Positions 36,120 to 45,701 of a stretch of DNA of 64,000 nucleotides are shown one piece after another. The notes below the pieces were generated by a model that made no database searches, had not been told where the DNA came from, and saw only the letters and a list, made by a program, of their open reading frames with translations. Source of the stretch: CAJXII01 sp965242915 (GTDB lineage Bacteria > Campylobacterota > Campylobacteria > Campylobacterales > Arcobacteraceae); contig CBDETN010000027.1 in the NCBI GenBank assembly GCA_965242915.1, forward strand, positions 62,001 to 126,000. Reading direction: 5' to 3'. A program made the translations under genes and the position numbers. Position 1 is the stretch's first letter. Each line of letters begins with the position of its first letter.

Positions 36120-36193
36120 GTTAAAAAAGATAGATTTCTATAAACTGTGACGCAATAAAGATATAGTATATAGTATATCTACAAAGGTATATT

Positions 36194-37104
36194 ATGTCAA
36201 ATATTGATTTAAATTTTATAACCACTTCCAAAATACAAATAATTACGATTCGTGTAACAGAAAAAAATCAATCCACAATTTTTACAAGAGTTTTTAAAAA
36301 CCACTTTAGAATCTAAAAATATTCTAATAGATAATACTACTTTAATATGGCATAGTTTCATTGAAGAGATTAATTTATATGAAATATATATTATTAACAG
36401 TATAAACAATGATATTGATATTTATCCGACTATTTTAAGTCGATTTTATGATAAAACTAAAAGAAAAGATACTATTGATTTATTTATTTTAAATGACTTT
36501 TTTGCTGTTTATAAATTTGGTAAACTGTATTGTTTTAAAAGTGTAAAAGACTCTTCAACCGAAGATATACAAAACTATATTACAAAAACTTACAAATTAA
36601 CTTTAAATAATATTATAAAATATGATGATACTAAATTTAATGAGCTTCTAAATTCATATAAAACCAATAAACAACATAAAGAGAAACCTCAATTTATTAA
36701 TTTAAAACAAAATAATTTATTTTTATTATTTTTTCTTTTTTTCTTTTTCTTGCATAGTGAGTTTTCTTTTTATTTTATTTAACACTTATAATCATAACTT
36801 ACAAAATATGGATAATAAGTTATTAAAGCTACAAATAAAATATGACAAACTTAAAAATAAAGAAATTACTTATGAAAAGATTGCACCAAAATTAATAGAA
36901 ATATTTAAATATATCAAATTAGAAAATTTAATTACTCAAAAAATAAGCTATGAAAAGCATAAAATAAACTTAGATTTACTACATCAAGATAAAACGAAAT
37001 TATTAAACTTTTTAACTATATACAATGGCAAAATTTTTATAAAAAATATAGAATTCCTAAAAAAAGATAACTTATATAAAATGGTTGTAGAAATTGCAAT
37101 TTAA
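36194..37104 (+). pseudogene. GspL/PilN-like membrane protein with two apparent frameshifts
   Basis: AAAGG precedes ATG at 36194. The frame reads MSNIDLNFITTSKIQ and on to VTEK, where a seven-A run (36261-36267) shifts it by one base to read INPQFLQEFLKTTLESKN and about 150 further residues. A second one-base gain in the T-rich tract near 36720-36750 moves it to the frame that gives a membrane segment, then a coiled, lysine-rich periplasmic part, stopping at 37104. The gene overlaps the next by 11 bases. Cytoplasmic domain, one membrane span, then coil and a small C-terminal fold matches GspL/PilN assembly proteins in layout; sequence similarity is not obvious to me. Confidence 0.55.
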
Positions 37105-37777
37105 ATATTATTTCAATCACTTATCCATAAAAGAAAAAGTCTTGGCATTTTTACTTATGCCTCTTCTTTTATTTTTACTGTTCTCCATAATTGAAGAGTT
37201 CTTTTTAAACCAAAATAATATAAATACACAAAAGCAAATTAAAGTAGTAAAATCAGCAATTAAAAAACTAAAATTCAATGTCAGTAAACCTAATAATATT
37301 TCCACAATTAAGCTTTTAGAAAACATAGCAAATCATTTCCAAATTCAAATATCAAGCATTAAAATTAATAAATCTTATTTTGATATTAAAACTGTAGGAA
37401 ACTACCAAAACAGTATGAACTTTTTAATATATATTGAACAAAATATGAAAACTAACTCATTACAAATATATAAGGATGGCACAAATACCATAATGCAAGG
37501 TAACTTCAAAATAAATAAATTATCCAATATAGACGATTTAACACCAGTAAAAAATATACCAAATCCATTTATTCAAATAAAACATCGAACTACTGCAACA
37601 CAAAATAATATATTAAAGTTAGTGGCAATTTTTGACCAATTTGTATGTATAAACGACAAATGGTATACAAAGGACGATATAGTTGACAAATATACAATTA
37701 AAGAAATTTTTATAAATTATATTGAATTAAGTAAAAATCATAAAATCATAAAGCTGGAGATATATAAAAATGAATAG
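37094..37777 (+). CDS. GspM/PilO-like membrane protein (putative)
   Basis: 227 residues. Short cytoplasmic start, one membrane segment (VLAFLLMPLLLFLLFSII, about residues 16-34), then a coiled periplasmic part with NISTIKLLENIANHFQIQISSIKI and NSMNFLIYIEQ, the latter reminiscent of the PilO/GspM ferredoxin-like fold. Between the GspL-like gene and the GspE ATPase, with overlaps of 11 and 8 bases, so a tight operon. In Campylobacter the transformation proteins CtsR and CtsX have similar shape; which one this matches is uncertain. Confidence 0.6.
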   Translation: MQFKYYFNHLSIKEKVLAFLLMPLLLFLLFSIIEEFFLNQNNINTQKQIKVVKSAIKKLKFNVSKPNNISTIKLLENIANHFQIQISSIKINKSYFDIKTVGNYQNSMNFLIYIEQNMKTNSLQIYKDGTNTIMQGNFKINKLSNIDDLTPVKNIPNPFIQIKHRTTATQNNILKLVAIFDQFVCINDKWYTKDDIVDKYTIKEIFINYIELSKNHKIIKLEIYKNE

Positions 37778-39179
37778 TAATGATATAAATAGTTTTATAA
37801 TAGATTATTCTATTGCACAAGATATAGGTATAGAAATTTTAAAAGAACATAATATTTTTCCAATCCAACAGCAAGAATTATTTATATTAGTAGCCACAAG
37901 TAGTAAAATACCTAATGAACTTTTATTAACCACATTTTTCCGAACACCTATTAAATTTCTCCAAGTATCGCATCAAAGTATTCTATTACAAATACAAAAT
38001 TTTAATTTACAACATGAGATATATACGCTTAGTATAAAAGCTTTAAACAACAGCACCAAAAATGATACAAATAATTCTTATATTTCTGATATGATTGATA
38101 ATATAATTTTATTTGCCATAGCTCTTCAAGCTAGTGACATACATATAGAATCATTAAAAGACAGTGTTGTTATTAGATTTAGAATTGATGGGGTTTTATA
38201 TCTATATTTTACATTTGATTATGAGATGTATTCTCTATTTAGCTCAATTCTAAAATTGTTTGCTAATTTAGATATATCACAAAGCAGATTACCTCAAAGC
38301 GGAAGATTTTCCAAAACTTTTAATGATAATAAAGAAAGCGAAGCTTTTGACTTTAGAATATCAACAATGCCGACTATAAATGGAGAATCAATAGTGTTAA
38401 GAATTTTAGATAATAAAAACTCTAAAGTTACTTTAAATGATATCGGATTTGATAAATATACTTTTAAAACTTTAAATCAAATTATCCATAATCATCAAGG
38501 GATGATTTTGATAACCGGACCTACAGGAAGTGGAAAAACAACCACTTTATATTCAATTCTAAACACTTTAAATACCACTTCTAAAAAAATAATAACCATA
38601 GAAGACCCCATAGAATACAATCTTAAAGGGATACAACAAATAAATATAAATGAAGATATTAATCTTGATTATGACATTGTTTTAAAAAATATTTTAAGAC
38701 AAGACCCTGACATAATTATGATAGGTGAGATTAGAGATGAAAAAGCTCTAAAAACAGCAATACAAGCCTCACTTACCGGGCATCTTGTAATTGCAACTTT
38801 GCATACAAATAATGCTCCTGATACAATAAACAGATTATTGAATTTAAATGCTCAACCATTTTTAATAGCATCAACTTTGAAAGCAATTATCTCACAAAGA
38901 TTAGTAAGAAAGCTTTGCTGGGAATGTAAAACCAATACAAACAAACCAATAGGTTGTAAAAAATGTAATCTAAGTGGATATGATGGCAGAATAATTGTCA
39001 GTGAACTTTTAAACTGTGATAATAAAATATCTGAATATATTACACAAAAACAAAGTATTCAGACTATTGTTAAATATGCTAAAACAAAAGGATATGTAAG
39101 TATTGAGGAAAATACTTTAGCTAAAGTTAAAGCAGGTCTAACTTCTATGGAAGAATTTTATACTAAAGTTCAGATGTAA
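37770..39179 (+). CDS. Type II secretion/pilus assembly ATPase, GspE/PulE family
   Basis: 469 residues. The region LQASDIHIESLKDSVVIRFRIDGVL opens the ATPase. Walker A is GPTGSGKTTT, then IITIEDPIEY (Asp box), LRQDPDIIMIGEIRDEKAL (Walker B), and the His box LTGHLVIATLHTN. The zinc-binding tetracysteine CWECKTNTNKPIGCKKC is present. It powers pseudopilus assembly; in Campylobacterota relatives serve DNA uptake (CtsE). The usual secretin and GspF-type partner are not in the window. Confidence 0.9.
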   Translation: MNSNDINSFIIDYSIAQDIGIEILKEHNIFPIQQQELFILVATSSKIPNELLLTTFFRTPIKFLQVSHQSILLQIQNFNLQHEIYTLSIKALNNSTKNDTNNSYISDMIDNIILFAIALQASDIHIESLKDSVVIRFRIDGVLYLYFTFDYEMYSLFSSILKLFANLDISQSRLPQSGRFSKTFNDNKESEAFDFRISTMPTINGESIVLRILDNKNSKVTLNDIGFDKYTFKTLNQIIHNHQGMILITGPTGSGKTTTLYSILNTLNTTSKKIITIEDPIEYNLKGIQQININEDINLDYDIVLKNILRQDPDIIMIGEIRDEKALKTAIQASLTGHLVIATLHTNNAPDTINRLLNLNAQPFLIASTLKAIISQRLVRKLCWECKTNTNKPIGCKKCNLSGYDGRIIVSELLNCDNKISEYITQKQSIQTIVKYAKTKGYVSIEENTLAKVKAGLTSMEEFYTKVQM

Positions 39180-39208
39180 AAAGTGAATTTGATTTAAATC
39201 CACTTTTT
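39178..39208. terminator. Bidirectional intrinsic terminator
   Basis: AAAAAGTG (39178-39185) pairs with CACTTTTT (39201-39208), with further ATTT/AAAT pairing inside. It overlaps the GspE stop region and lies before the convergent mrp gene. Confidence 0.75.
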
Positions 39209-39255
39209 ACACAACCCTGCTTTAAAAAAATCAAAAGCTGCTAGTGACTACATCC

Positions 39256-40383
39256 TTATTTAGGAGCAGCAGCTGTACTGCAAGCACTTACACCATTTGT
39301 AGTTGGCTGAATAGATTCATTACCAATTGATCCTTTTGCCTTTGATTCTTGAATATTTTCCCATAAAAGCTCTGCAGCTCTTAAATATTTTTTTCCACTT
39401 GCACTGTCTGGATGGAAATAAACTACAGGTTTACCCTCATCTCCACCAACTCTAATACTAGGCTCAATAGGTATACTAGCTAGTACTTGTGTATTATATT
39501 CTTTTGCCAAATCTTCACAAGTCCCACTTCCAAAAATATCACTTTCTGTTCCACAATTTGGACAAACAAATCCTGACATATTTTCAATAATTCCAGCTAC
39601 TGGGATATTAAGCTTAGAAAACATCTCTAAACTTCTTCTGCTATCATCAAGGGCAACATGCTGTGGAGTTGTTACATTAATTCCTGCTGCTACTGGTACA
39701 CTTTGTGCAAGAGTTAATTGTGCATCACCAGTACCTGGCGGCATATCAATAACCAATACATCTAATTTAGACCAAGCAATATCTTGAAGCAGTTGAGTAA
39801 TAGCTTTCATAACCATTGCTCCCCTCCACATTAAAGCTTGTCCCTGCTCTACAAGTGAACCCATACTCATAATTTCTATACCATAAGCTTTAAAAGGAAT
39901 TACTTTATTTCCTTCTAATTGTGGCTCTTGTCCATCGATACCAACCATACGAGGAATATTTGGTCCATAAATATCAGCATCTAAAAGACCAACTTTTTTA
40001 CCTTGCATTGCAAGTGCAATTGCAATATTTACTGATGTCGTTGATTTACCAACTCCACCTTTTCCACTACTTACCATTACAAAGTTATCAACTTGTGGAA
40101 CAATATTTTTACCACTTACACTGTTGCTTTGTTGTTTTGGTGCTTCTGGTTTTTTTACTACAACTTGAATATTTTCAAGACCCAATACTTTTAATTCTTT
40201 TGTTATATCTTCTTTTAAAGAGTTTTCTACTTCTGGTGCACTTGAAGTGATTTCAAGATGTACGCTTACATCATTTCCATTTACTTCAATATTCTTTAGA
40301 AATCCAAAGTCTATAATAGATTTCGTAAATCCTGGATATGATACAGATTTTAGTTTTTCTTTTATGTCATCAACTGTTGCCAT
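39256..40383 (-). CDS. mrp: Mrp/ApbC-type iron-sulfur cluster carrier ATPase
   Basis: 375 residues. N-terminal DUF59-like domain (about 1-85), then the deviant Walker A SSGKGGVGKSTTSVNIA, VLVIDMPPGTGDAQLTL, and the cluster-binding pair CPNC in MSGFVCPNCG. A C-terminal extension NGVSACSTAAAPK has one further Cys. Carries or inserts Fe-S clusters, relevant to the many cluster enzymes here. Own promoter upstream. Confidence 0.94.
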   Translation of the reverse strand: MATVDDIKEKLKSVSYPGFTKSIIDFGFLKNIEVNGNDVSVHLEITSSAPEVENSLKEDITKELKVLGLENIQVVVKKPEAPKQQSNSVSGKNIVPQVDNFVMVSSGKGGVGKSTTSVNIAIALAMQGKKVGLLDADIYGPNIPRMVGIDGQEPQLEGNKVIPFKAYGIEIMSMGSLVEQGQALMWRGAMVMKAITQLLQDIAWSKLDVLVIDMPPGTGDAQLTLAQSVPVAAGINVTTPQHVALDDSRRSLEMFSKLNIPVAGIIENMSGFVCPNCGTESDIFGSGTCEDLAKEYNTQVLASIPIEPSIRVGGDEGKPVVYFHPDSASGKKYLRAAELLWENIQESKAKGSIGNESIQPTTNGVSACSTAAAPK

Positions 40384-40459
40384 AATTTTCCTTAATATTT
40401 TTTAGTCCGTTACTAATAAATATACAAAAAAGTAAATTTTTTATATATTTATCTCCACG

Positions 40460-40505
40460 AGGCAAAACGAGTTTGCCTTTAATTTTTTTGTCCATTGTAA
40501 TTATA
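40460..40505 (-). promoter_or_regulatory. mrp promoter (-10) and leader hairpin
   Basis: On the minus strand TATAAT is at 40505-40500, giving a leader of about 110 bases. The leader contains a 7-bp hairpin (AGGCAAA at 40460-40466 with TTTGCCT at 40472-40478). A regulatory role is possible but unsupported; the plus strand has T-rich sequence after it, so it could also act as a weak terminator. Confidence 0.4.
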
Positions 40506-40566
40506 GTTAAATAAGATAAAAATTGTCTTATTTAATGAAACTTATTTTAAAATTTATATAATTATA

Positions 40567-41907
40567 TTAATTTTGTAATTCTTGATGCTGTGAAACTATC
40601 TCTCTTGTAATTTTGTAACTGCAAAACTTTGGTCCACACATACTGCAAAATTCCGCCTCTTTAAATACATCTTGAGGTAAAGTTTCATCATGATACTCTT
40701 TTGCTCTATCTCCATCAAGTGCCAGTTCAAATTGTTTATTCCAATCAAAATTATATCTTGCATCACTCATCGCGTCATCTATATCTCTAGCACCTTTTCT
40801 ACCTCGTGCTATATCAGCAGCATGAGCAGCAATCTTATATGTAACAATACCAACTCTTACATCTTCAGCATTTGGAAGACCAAGATGTTCTTTTGGAGTT
40901 ACATAACAAAGCATACTACAACCATGCCATCCACCAACAGCAGCACCAATTGCAGAAGTGATATGATCATAACCAGCACCAATATCAGTTACAAGTGGTC
41001 CAAGTATATAAAAAGGTGCTTCATGACAATATTCTCTCTCTAGCTTCATATTTCTCTCAACTTCGTTTAAAGGAACATGCCCGGGACCTTCAATCATAAC
41101 TTGTACATTTTTTTCCCAAGCTCTAAGGGTAAGTTCCCCTAAAACTTTAAGTTCATTTAACTGAGCTTGGTCAGAAGCATCTGCTAAACAACCAGGTCTT
41201 AAACTATCTCCAAGGGAAAGTGAAACATCATATTTAGCACAAATATCTAAAATATCTTCATATGCAGTATAAAATGGATTTTCTTTATGATAATGCATCA
41301 TCCATGAAGCCATAAGTGAACCACCTCTTGAAACAATACCCATCTTTCTTTTTGCTATTAAAGGCATAGTTTCAAGTAAAAAACCAGCATGTATAGTGAT
41401 ATAACTCACCCCTTGACGAGCTTGTTTTTCAATAGTTGCTAACATACTTTCAATGGTAAGATTTTTAATATCATCACCGCAGTCAGCAATAATCTGATAC
41501 ATAGGAACTGTTCCAATAGGTACAGTTGAGTGTTCAATTACAGCTTTTCTAATAGCATCTAAGTCTCCACCTGTACTTAAATCCATAATAGTATCAGCAC
41601 CATATTTTAAACACATATCGACTTTTTCTAACTCACCAGAAATATCTGAAGCTAAAGCAGATGAACCAATATTTGCATTTATTTTACAAAGTGATGCAAT
41701 ACCTATAGCCATAGGTTTCATATTTCTATGGTTTACATTTGCAGGAATTATTAGTCTACCTCTTGCAATCTCACTTCGTATAAATTCTGGATCTAATTTT
41801 TCAACTTCCGCCACTACTTTCATATCACCTGTGATAATACCTTGCCGTGCATAAAACATCTGTGTTCTTACTTTATCATCTTTATGCTTATCTAGCCAAC
41901 TTCTCAT
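40567..41907 (-). CDS. thiC: Phosphomethylpyrimidine synthase ThiC
   Basis: 446 residues, the short form lacking the extra N-terminal domain of the 630-residue E. coli protein. ARQGIITGDM, TIMDLSTGGDLDAIR and VPMYQ are ThiC marks, and the radical SAM cluster motif CSMCGPKFC is at the C-terminus. Makes HMP-phosphate from AIR in thiamine synthesis. I see no TPP riboswitch in the 194-base upstream gap. Confidence 0.96.
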   Translation of the reverse strand: MRSWLDKHKDDKVRTQMFYARQGIITGDMKVVAEVEKLDPEFIRSEIARGRLIIPANVNHRNMKPMAIGIASLCKINANIGSSALASDISGELEKVDMCLKYGADTIMDLSTGGDLDAIRKAVIEHSTVPIGTVPMYQIIADCGDDIKNLTIESMLATIEKQARQGVSYITIHAGFLLETMPLIAKRKMGIVSRGGSLMASWMMHYHKENPFYTAYEDILDICAKYDVSLSLGDSLRPGCLADASDQAQLNELKVLGELTLRAWEKNVQVMIEGPGHVPLNEVERNMKLEREYCHEAPFYILGPLVTDIGAGYDHITSAIGAAVGGWHGCSMLCYVTPKEHLGLPNAEDVRVGIVTYKIAAHAADIARGRKGARDIDDAMSDARYNFDWNKQFELALDGDRAKEYHDETLPQDVFKEAEFCSMCGPKFCSYKITREIVSQHQELQN

Positions 41908-42083
41908 ACAAAACCTTCATTTTTAATATCTAATTTAATTTTGCTGATTATATCGAAATATGTTTATAAACTCTTAAGTTACCTCTTTAATTACTGTTTT
42001 TAAATGTAAAAATTTTCAATTGATTTAATTTAAACAAATGTTCAATACTATTTAGTTAAAATGCGTAACTTTTTTACACACTA

Positions 42084-42089
42084 TATAAT
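42084..42089 (+). promoter_or_regulatory. -10 box (TATAAT) near ispDF
   Basis: TATAAT lies 12 bases before the TTG start, so the leader would be only a few bases; an alternative promoter further upstream is possible. AAAGGAAAG between them is the ribosome binding site. Confidence 0.3.
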
Positions 42090-42101
42090 AAAAGGAAAGT
42101 T

Positions 42102-43226
42102 TTGAATAATACAACTTTAATAGTTCTTTGCGCAGGGAATTCATCTAGGTTCAACTTAGCTGCTAAAAAACAATGGCTGCGATGTAAAGATATACCATTG
42201 TGGCTAAATGTAACAAATAAGCTTAAATCATATGCCCATTTTGAAAAAATAATTATTACAGGTCACCCAAATGAACTAAATTATATGAAAAGCTTTAGTG
42301 ACGACTATACATTTGTAACAGGTGGTAGCACTAGGCAGGAATCTATGAAAAATGCTTTACAAGAAGTAACAACATCATTTGTTATGATTACTGATGTAGC
42401 CAGAAGTTGTGTACCTAAAAAGATAATTGATGATTTACTTTTAAATAAAAATCAAGCTGATTGCATAGTACCATTTTTAAATGCAAGTGATACCATTGTA
42501 TACAAAAGCGAAACTATTAACCGAGATGAAGTGAAAATCATTCAAACTCCGCAATTATCAAATACTGCTATTTTATTTAAAGCCTTAGAAACTACTTCTG
42601 ATTTTACAGATGACAGCAGTGCTATAAAAAAAATTGGCGGTACTGTTTTTTATATTAATGGAGATACTCAAAGCAAAAAAATAACTTTTGGTGATGAAAT
42701 TAAAGATATAAAATGTTTACCAAGTCCAAGCAAAGATTCTTTTACTGGTACGGGATTTGATATTCATCCATTTATTGATAATAAGCAAATGGTTTTAGGA
42801 GGGGTAAATATTGATGTTTCTTATGGTTTTAAAGCTCATAGTGATGGGGATGTTTTAATCCATTCACTTATTGATGCACTTTTAGGAGCAGCAGGCGCTG
42901 GTGATATTGGAGAATTTTTCCCCGATACTGATGCAAAATTTAAAGACATTGATTCTAAACTTTTACTATCACAAATTGTATCTTTTATTATAAATACCGG
43001 ATTTGAGATTGTAAATGTAGATTTAACAATTATTGCACAACAACCAAAAATAAACCCATATAAAAATGATATTAAATCAACTCTTGCAAAACTTTTACAA
43101 ATACCAAAATACAAGGTAAATATAAAAGCAACAACAGCTGAAAAGTTAGGATTTATAGGAAGATGTGAAGGTGTTGCCGTTCAAAGCAGTGCAACACTTA
43201 AATTTTATGATTGGAAAAACAAATAA
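42102..43226 (+). CDS. ispDF: Bifunctional IspD/IspF (MEP cytidylyltransferase / MECDP synthase)
   Basis: 374 residues, TTG start. The N-terminal half is IspD (LIVLCAGNSSRFNLAAKKQW, ITDVARSCVP), the C-terminal half from about 215 is IspF (TGTGFDIHPF, GFKAHSDGDVLIHSLIDALLGAAGAGDIGEFFPDTD, KATTAEKLGFIGRCEGV). Catalyses the two non-consecutive MEP-pathway steps. Fusion is characteristic of Campylobacterota. Overlaps the next gene by one base. Confidence 0.97.
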   Translation: MNNTTLIVLCAGNSSRFNLAAKKQWLRCKDIPLWLNVTNKLKSYAHFEKIIITGHPNELNYMKSFSDDYTFVTGGSTRQESMKNALQEVTTSFVMITDVARSCVPKKIIDDLLLNKNQADCIVPFLNASDTIVYKSETINRDEVKIIQTPQLSNTAILFKALETTSDFTDDSSAIKKIGGTVFYINGDTQSKKITFGDEIKDIKCLPSPSKDSFTGTGFDIHPFIDNKQMVLGGVNIDVSYGFKAHSDGDVLIHSLIDALLGAAGAGDIGEFFPDTDAKFKDIDSKLLLSQIVSFIINTGFEIVNVDLTIIAQQPKINPYKNDIKSTLAKLLQIPKYKVNIKATTAEKLGFIGRCEGVAVQSSATLKFYDWKNK

Positions 43227-44104
43227 TGAATATTTTAATACTTGATGATGAAGTATATCTTGCACAAAAAGTTGAAGCAAGACTACAAGATGAGGGGCAC
43301 AATACCAAAAGGTTTGCCAGTATCCAAGATATAGACTTTAGTATCCACTATGATACTATTTTACTATCTACAAACCTTTCAGGTAATATTGAAAAAGTGA
43401 TTAGTAAATATAAATCATCAATAATTATTTTACTTGTGACTTATGTTAGTGAAGCAACTGTTACAAAACCTATTAATGCAGGTGCTTCTGATTATGTTTT
43501 AAAACCTTTTATGATGGATGAATTGGTACGAAAGATTAGACATTTTGAACAATTTAATATATTGCAAAAAGAAAATATAAGAATAAATAACTATTTAGAT
43601 TTTATTTTTAATAATGTAGAAATAATTGCTGATATTCCAAAAAAACTACCATTTTTAATAGAAACAAATGATCAAAAAGTTGCGGATAAAATTGTATTTC
43701 AAGTTGCAAAAAATATAAATAAACATATTAAATTTATATCATTAAAACAATTTACAAAAATAGATCCAAATGAATTTACAAATGAACTGTTATATATTTA
43801 TGATTTTCATCAGTTAAAAAATACTTATAAAAAAGTTATTTTAACAACTTGTGAAAACAACGATGTTATAATAAGCTCTAACGAATGTGAAGAAGTTCCA
43901 TTTGACAAAATTACAATTATGAACGAAAATAAAATATCCACAGTGGAATCTATTTTAACTGTTAATGATTATGTAAAACAAATTACATTGAATTTTCAAT
44001 CAAAATATCCAGATACAGAACTTAGTAAAAGATTAGGAATAAGTAGAAAATCTCTTTGGGAAAAAAGAAAAAAATTTGGAATAGAAAAGAAGAAACAAAA
44101 ATGA
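43226..44104 (+). CDS. Atypical response regulator, HP1021/Cj1608 orthologue
   Basis: 292 residues, ATG overlapping the ispDF stop (TAATG). N-terminal receiver-like domain (MNILILDDEVYL with the acidic pair, conserved Lys in VLKPFMMDE), but the phosphoacceptor site reads TILLSTNLSG, with Ser/Thr where Asp is expected. The C-terminus is a Fis-type helix-turn-helix (ELSKRLGISRKSLWEKRKKFG). In H. pylori and C. jejuni the gene has the same neighbour, ispDF, and the protein binds oriC and oxidative-stress promoters. The same role is inferred here. Confidence 0.85.
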   Translation: MNILILDDEVYLAQKVEARLQDEGHNTKRFASIQDIDFSIHYDTILLSTNLSGNIEKVISKYKSSIIILLVTYVSEATVTKPINAGASDYVLKPFMMDELVRKIRHFEQFNILQKENIRINNYLDFIFNNVEIIADIPKKLPFLIETNDQKVADKIVFQVAKNINKHIKFISLKQFTKIDPNEFTNELLYIYDFHQLKNTYKKVILTTCENNDVIISSNECEEVPFDKITIMNENKISTVESILTVNDYVKQITLNFQSKYPDTELSKRLGISRKSLWEKRKKFGIEKKKQK

Positions 44105-44556
44105 GATTAGCCTTTTTAACACTATTTTACAGCGGACTAAGCCCTAAAGCACCAGGAACTGCCGGTAGTTTAGTAGCTTTGATTATGGGAATGTTGGCTT
44201 TAGAAGTTTTAAATGTTTCAAATATTTTTATGATTGCTATTTTGGTAACTATTATTGCTGTAAAACAAATAGATATATATGAAAAAGAAGTGGGTTCCCA
44301 TGATGGCAAAGAGATAGTAATCGATGAATTTGCCGGTATGTGGTTTGCTCTTAGTATTGCAGGAGTTGATGCAGGGATGTGGCTAATGGGAATTATAGCA
44401 TTTATATATTTTAGAATCTTTGATATTTGGAAACCTTCACTTATTGGTAAAATTGATAGAGATGTAAAAGGCGGCTGGGGAGTAATGGGGGATGATTTAC
44501 TTGCTGGAGTATTTGCCGGATTATCTACTAGTATGACTTATAATTTATTATTTTGA
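44101..44556 (+). CDS. pgpA: Phosphatidylglycerophosphatase A
   Basis: 151 residues from ATG at 44101, which overlaps the previous stop (ATGA); the frame is open further upstream but the family starts at LAFLTLFYSGLSPKAPGTAGS. IVIDEFAGMWFAL and KGGWGVMGDDLLAGVFAG are the PgpA motifs. Inner membrane, makes phosphatidylglycerol. Overlaps the convergent def gene by 19 bases. Confidence 0.92.
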   Translation: MRLAFLTLFYSGLSPKAPGTAGSLVALIMGMLALEVLNVSNIFMIAILVTIIAVKQIDIYEKEVGSHDGKEIVIDEFAGMWFALSIAGVDAGMWLMGIIAFIYFRIFDIWKPSLIGKIDRDVKGGWGVMGDDLLAGVFAGLSTSMTYNLLF

Positions 44557-45098
44557 ATAGATAAATTATTTTTCCCTTTAAACTTTCTCTTCCATTCTTT
44601 TTCAAACTTTTTCCGTTTTAAAAAAGATAAATGCTCAATAAATACATGTCCGGTTAAATGTTCCATCTCATGCTGCCAAGCAACTGCTAGAAAATCTTCT
44701 GCTTCCATTGTCTGCTTAACACCGTCTCTGTTAAAATACTCTACAACAATATGTTGAGCTCTTGTTATATCTTCATTAATCCCGGGGATACTTAAACAAC
44801 CTTCATTAAATATTTGTTCACCATCTATCTTTACAATTACCGGATTAACAGCTTCAATTAAATTTTCTTTTAATTGTATATCTTCATCTGGATTATCTTT
44901 ATTTTCAACCGGCAGATTTATAATAAGTATGTTTTGCAACACTCCAATCTGAACAGAAGCTAATCCTACACCACTGTAGTGTAACATAGTTTCATTCATA
45001 TCATCTAGAAGTGTGTGAAGCTCTTTATCAAACTTCACTACATTATGTGATTCTTTTCTTAAAATTGGATTTGGATAAATTGCAATTTCTTGTATCAT
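44538..45098 (-). CDS. def: Peptide deformylase
   Basis: 186 residues. Motif 1 GVGLASVQIG (usually GxGLAAxQ), motif 2 EGCLSIPG with the metal Cys, motif 3 QHEMEHLTGHVF with two metal His and catalytic Glu. Removes N-formyl from new proteins. Third gene of tig-clpP-def on the minus strand. Confidence 0.96.
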   Translation of the reverse strand: MIQEIAIYPNPILRKESHNVVKFDKELHTLLDDMNETMLHYSGVGLASVQIGVLQNILIINLPVENKDNPDEDIQLKENLIEAVNPVIVKIDGEQIFNEGCLSIPGINEDITRAQHIVVEYFNRDGVKQTMEAEDFLAVAWQHEMEHLTGHVFIEHLSFLKRKKFEKEWKRKFKGKNNLSIQNNKL

Positions 45099-45113
45099 TT
45101 TAACTCTTCTTAT

Positions 45114-45698
45114 CTACTTATGATTTACAATTACTTTATCAATAAGACCATACTCACAAGCTTCATCAGCACTCATAAAATTATCTCTATCTGTATCTTT
45201 TTCTACAGTTTCAATCTTTTGTCCAGTTTGCTCTGCAAGTAAATGATTTAATAAATCTTTCACTCTTTGGATTTCAGCAGCTTGAATTTGAATATCAGTA
45301 GCCTGACCAGAAGCTCCACCTAATGGTTGATGTATCATAATTCTACTATGAGGTAAAGAAAATCTTTTACCTTTAGCTCCGCTGCTTAATAAAAAAGCAC
45401 CCATTGAAGCAGCTTGCCCTATACAAATAGTACAAATATCAGGTTTAATATAATTCATAGTATCATAAATACTCATACCGCTAGTGATAACTCCACCGGG
45501 AGAATTTATATAAAAATAAATATCTTTTTCAGGATCATCAGCTTCTAAAAATAAAAATTGAGCAACAATTGAAGAAGCAACTGCATCGTTTACTTCTCCA
45601 CTTAACATTACAATTCTATCTTTAAGTAATCTACTATAAATATCGTAACTTCGCTCACCTCTTCCAGTTTGCTCTACTACTACAGGTACATAAGACAT
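45114..45698 (-). CDS. clpP: ATP-dependent Clp protease proteolytic subunit
   Basis: 194 residues. Catalytic Ser in GQAASMGAFLLSSGAKGKR, His in PHSRIMIHQPLGGASGQ, and Asp in TDRDNFMSADEA. Starts 3 bases after the tig stop. Confidence 0.97.
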   Translation of the reverse strand: MSYVPVVVEQTGRGERSYDIYSRLLKDRIVMLSGEVNDAVASSIVAQFLFLEADDPEKDIYFYINSPGGVITSGMSIYDTMNYIKPDICTICIGQAASMGAFLLSSGAKGKRFSLPHSRIMIHQPLGGASGQATDIQIQAAEIQRVKDLLNHLLAEQTGQKIETVEKDTDRDNFMSADEACEYGLIDKVIVNHK

Positions 45699-45701
45699 TA
45701 A

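Noticed and set aside
41908..42101. TPP riboswitch upstream of thiC
   Set aside because: No CTGAGA or ACCTGATC-like conserved segments were seen on the minus strand.
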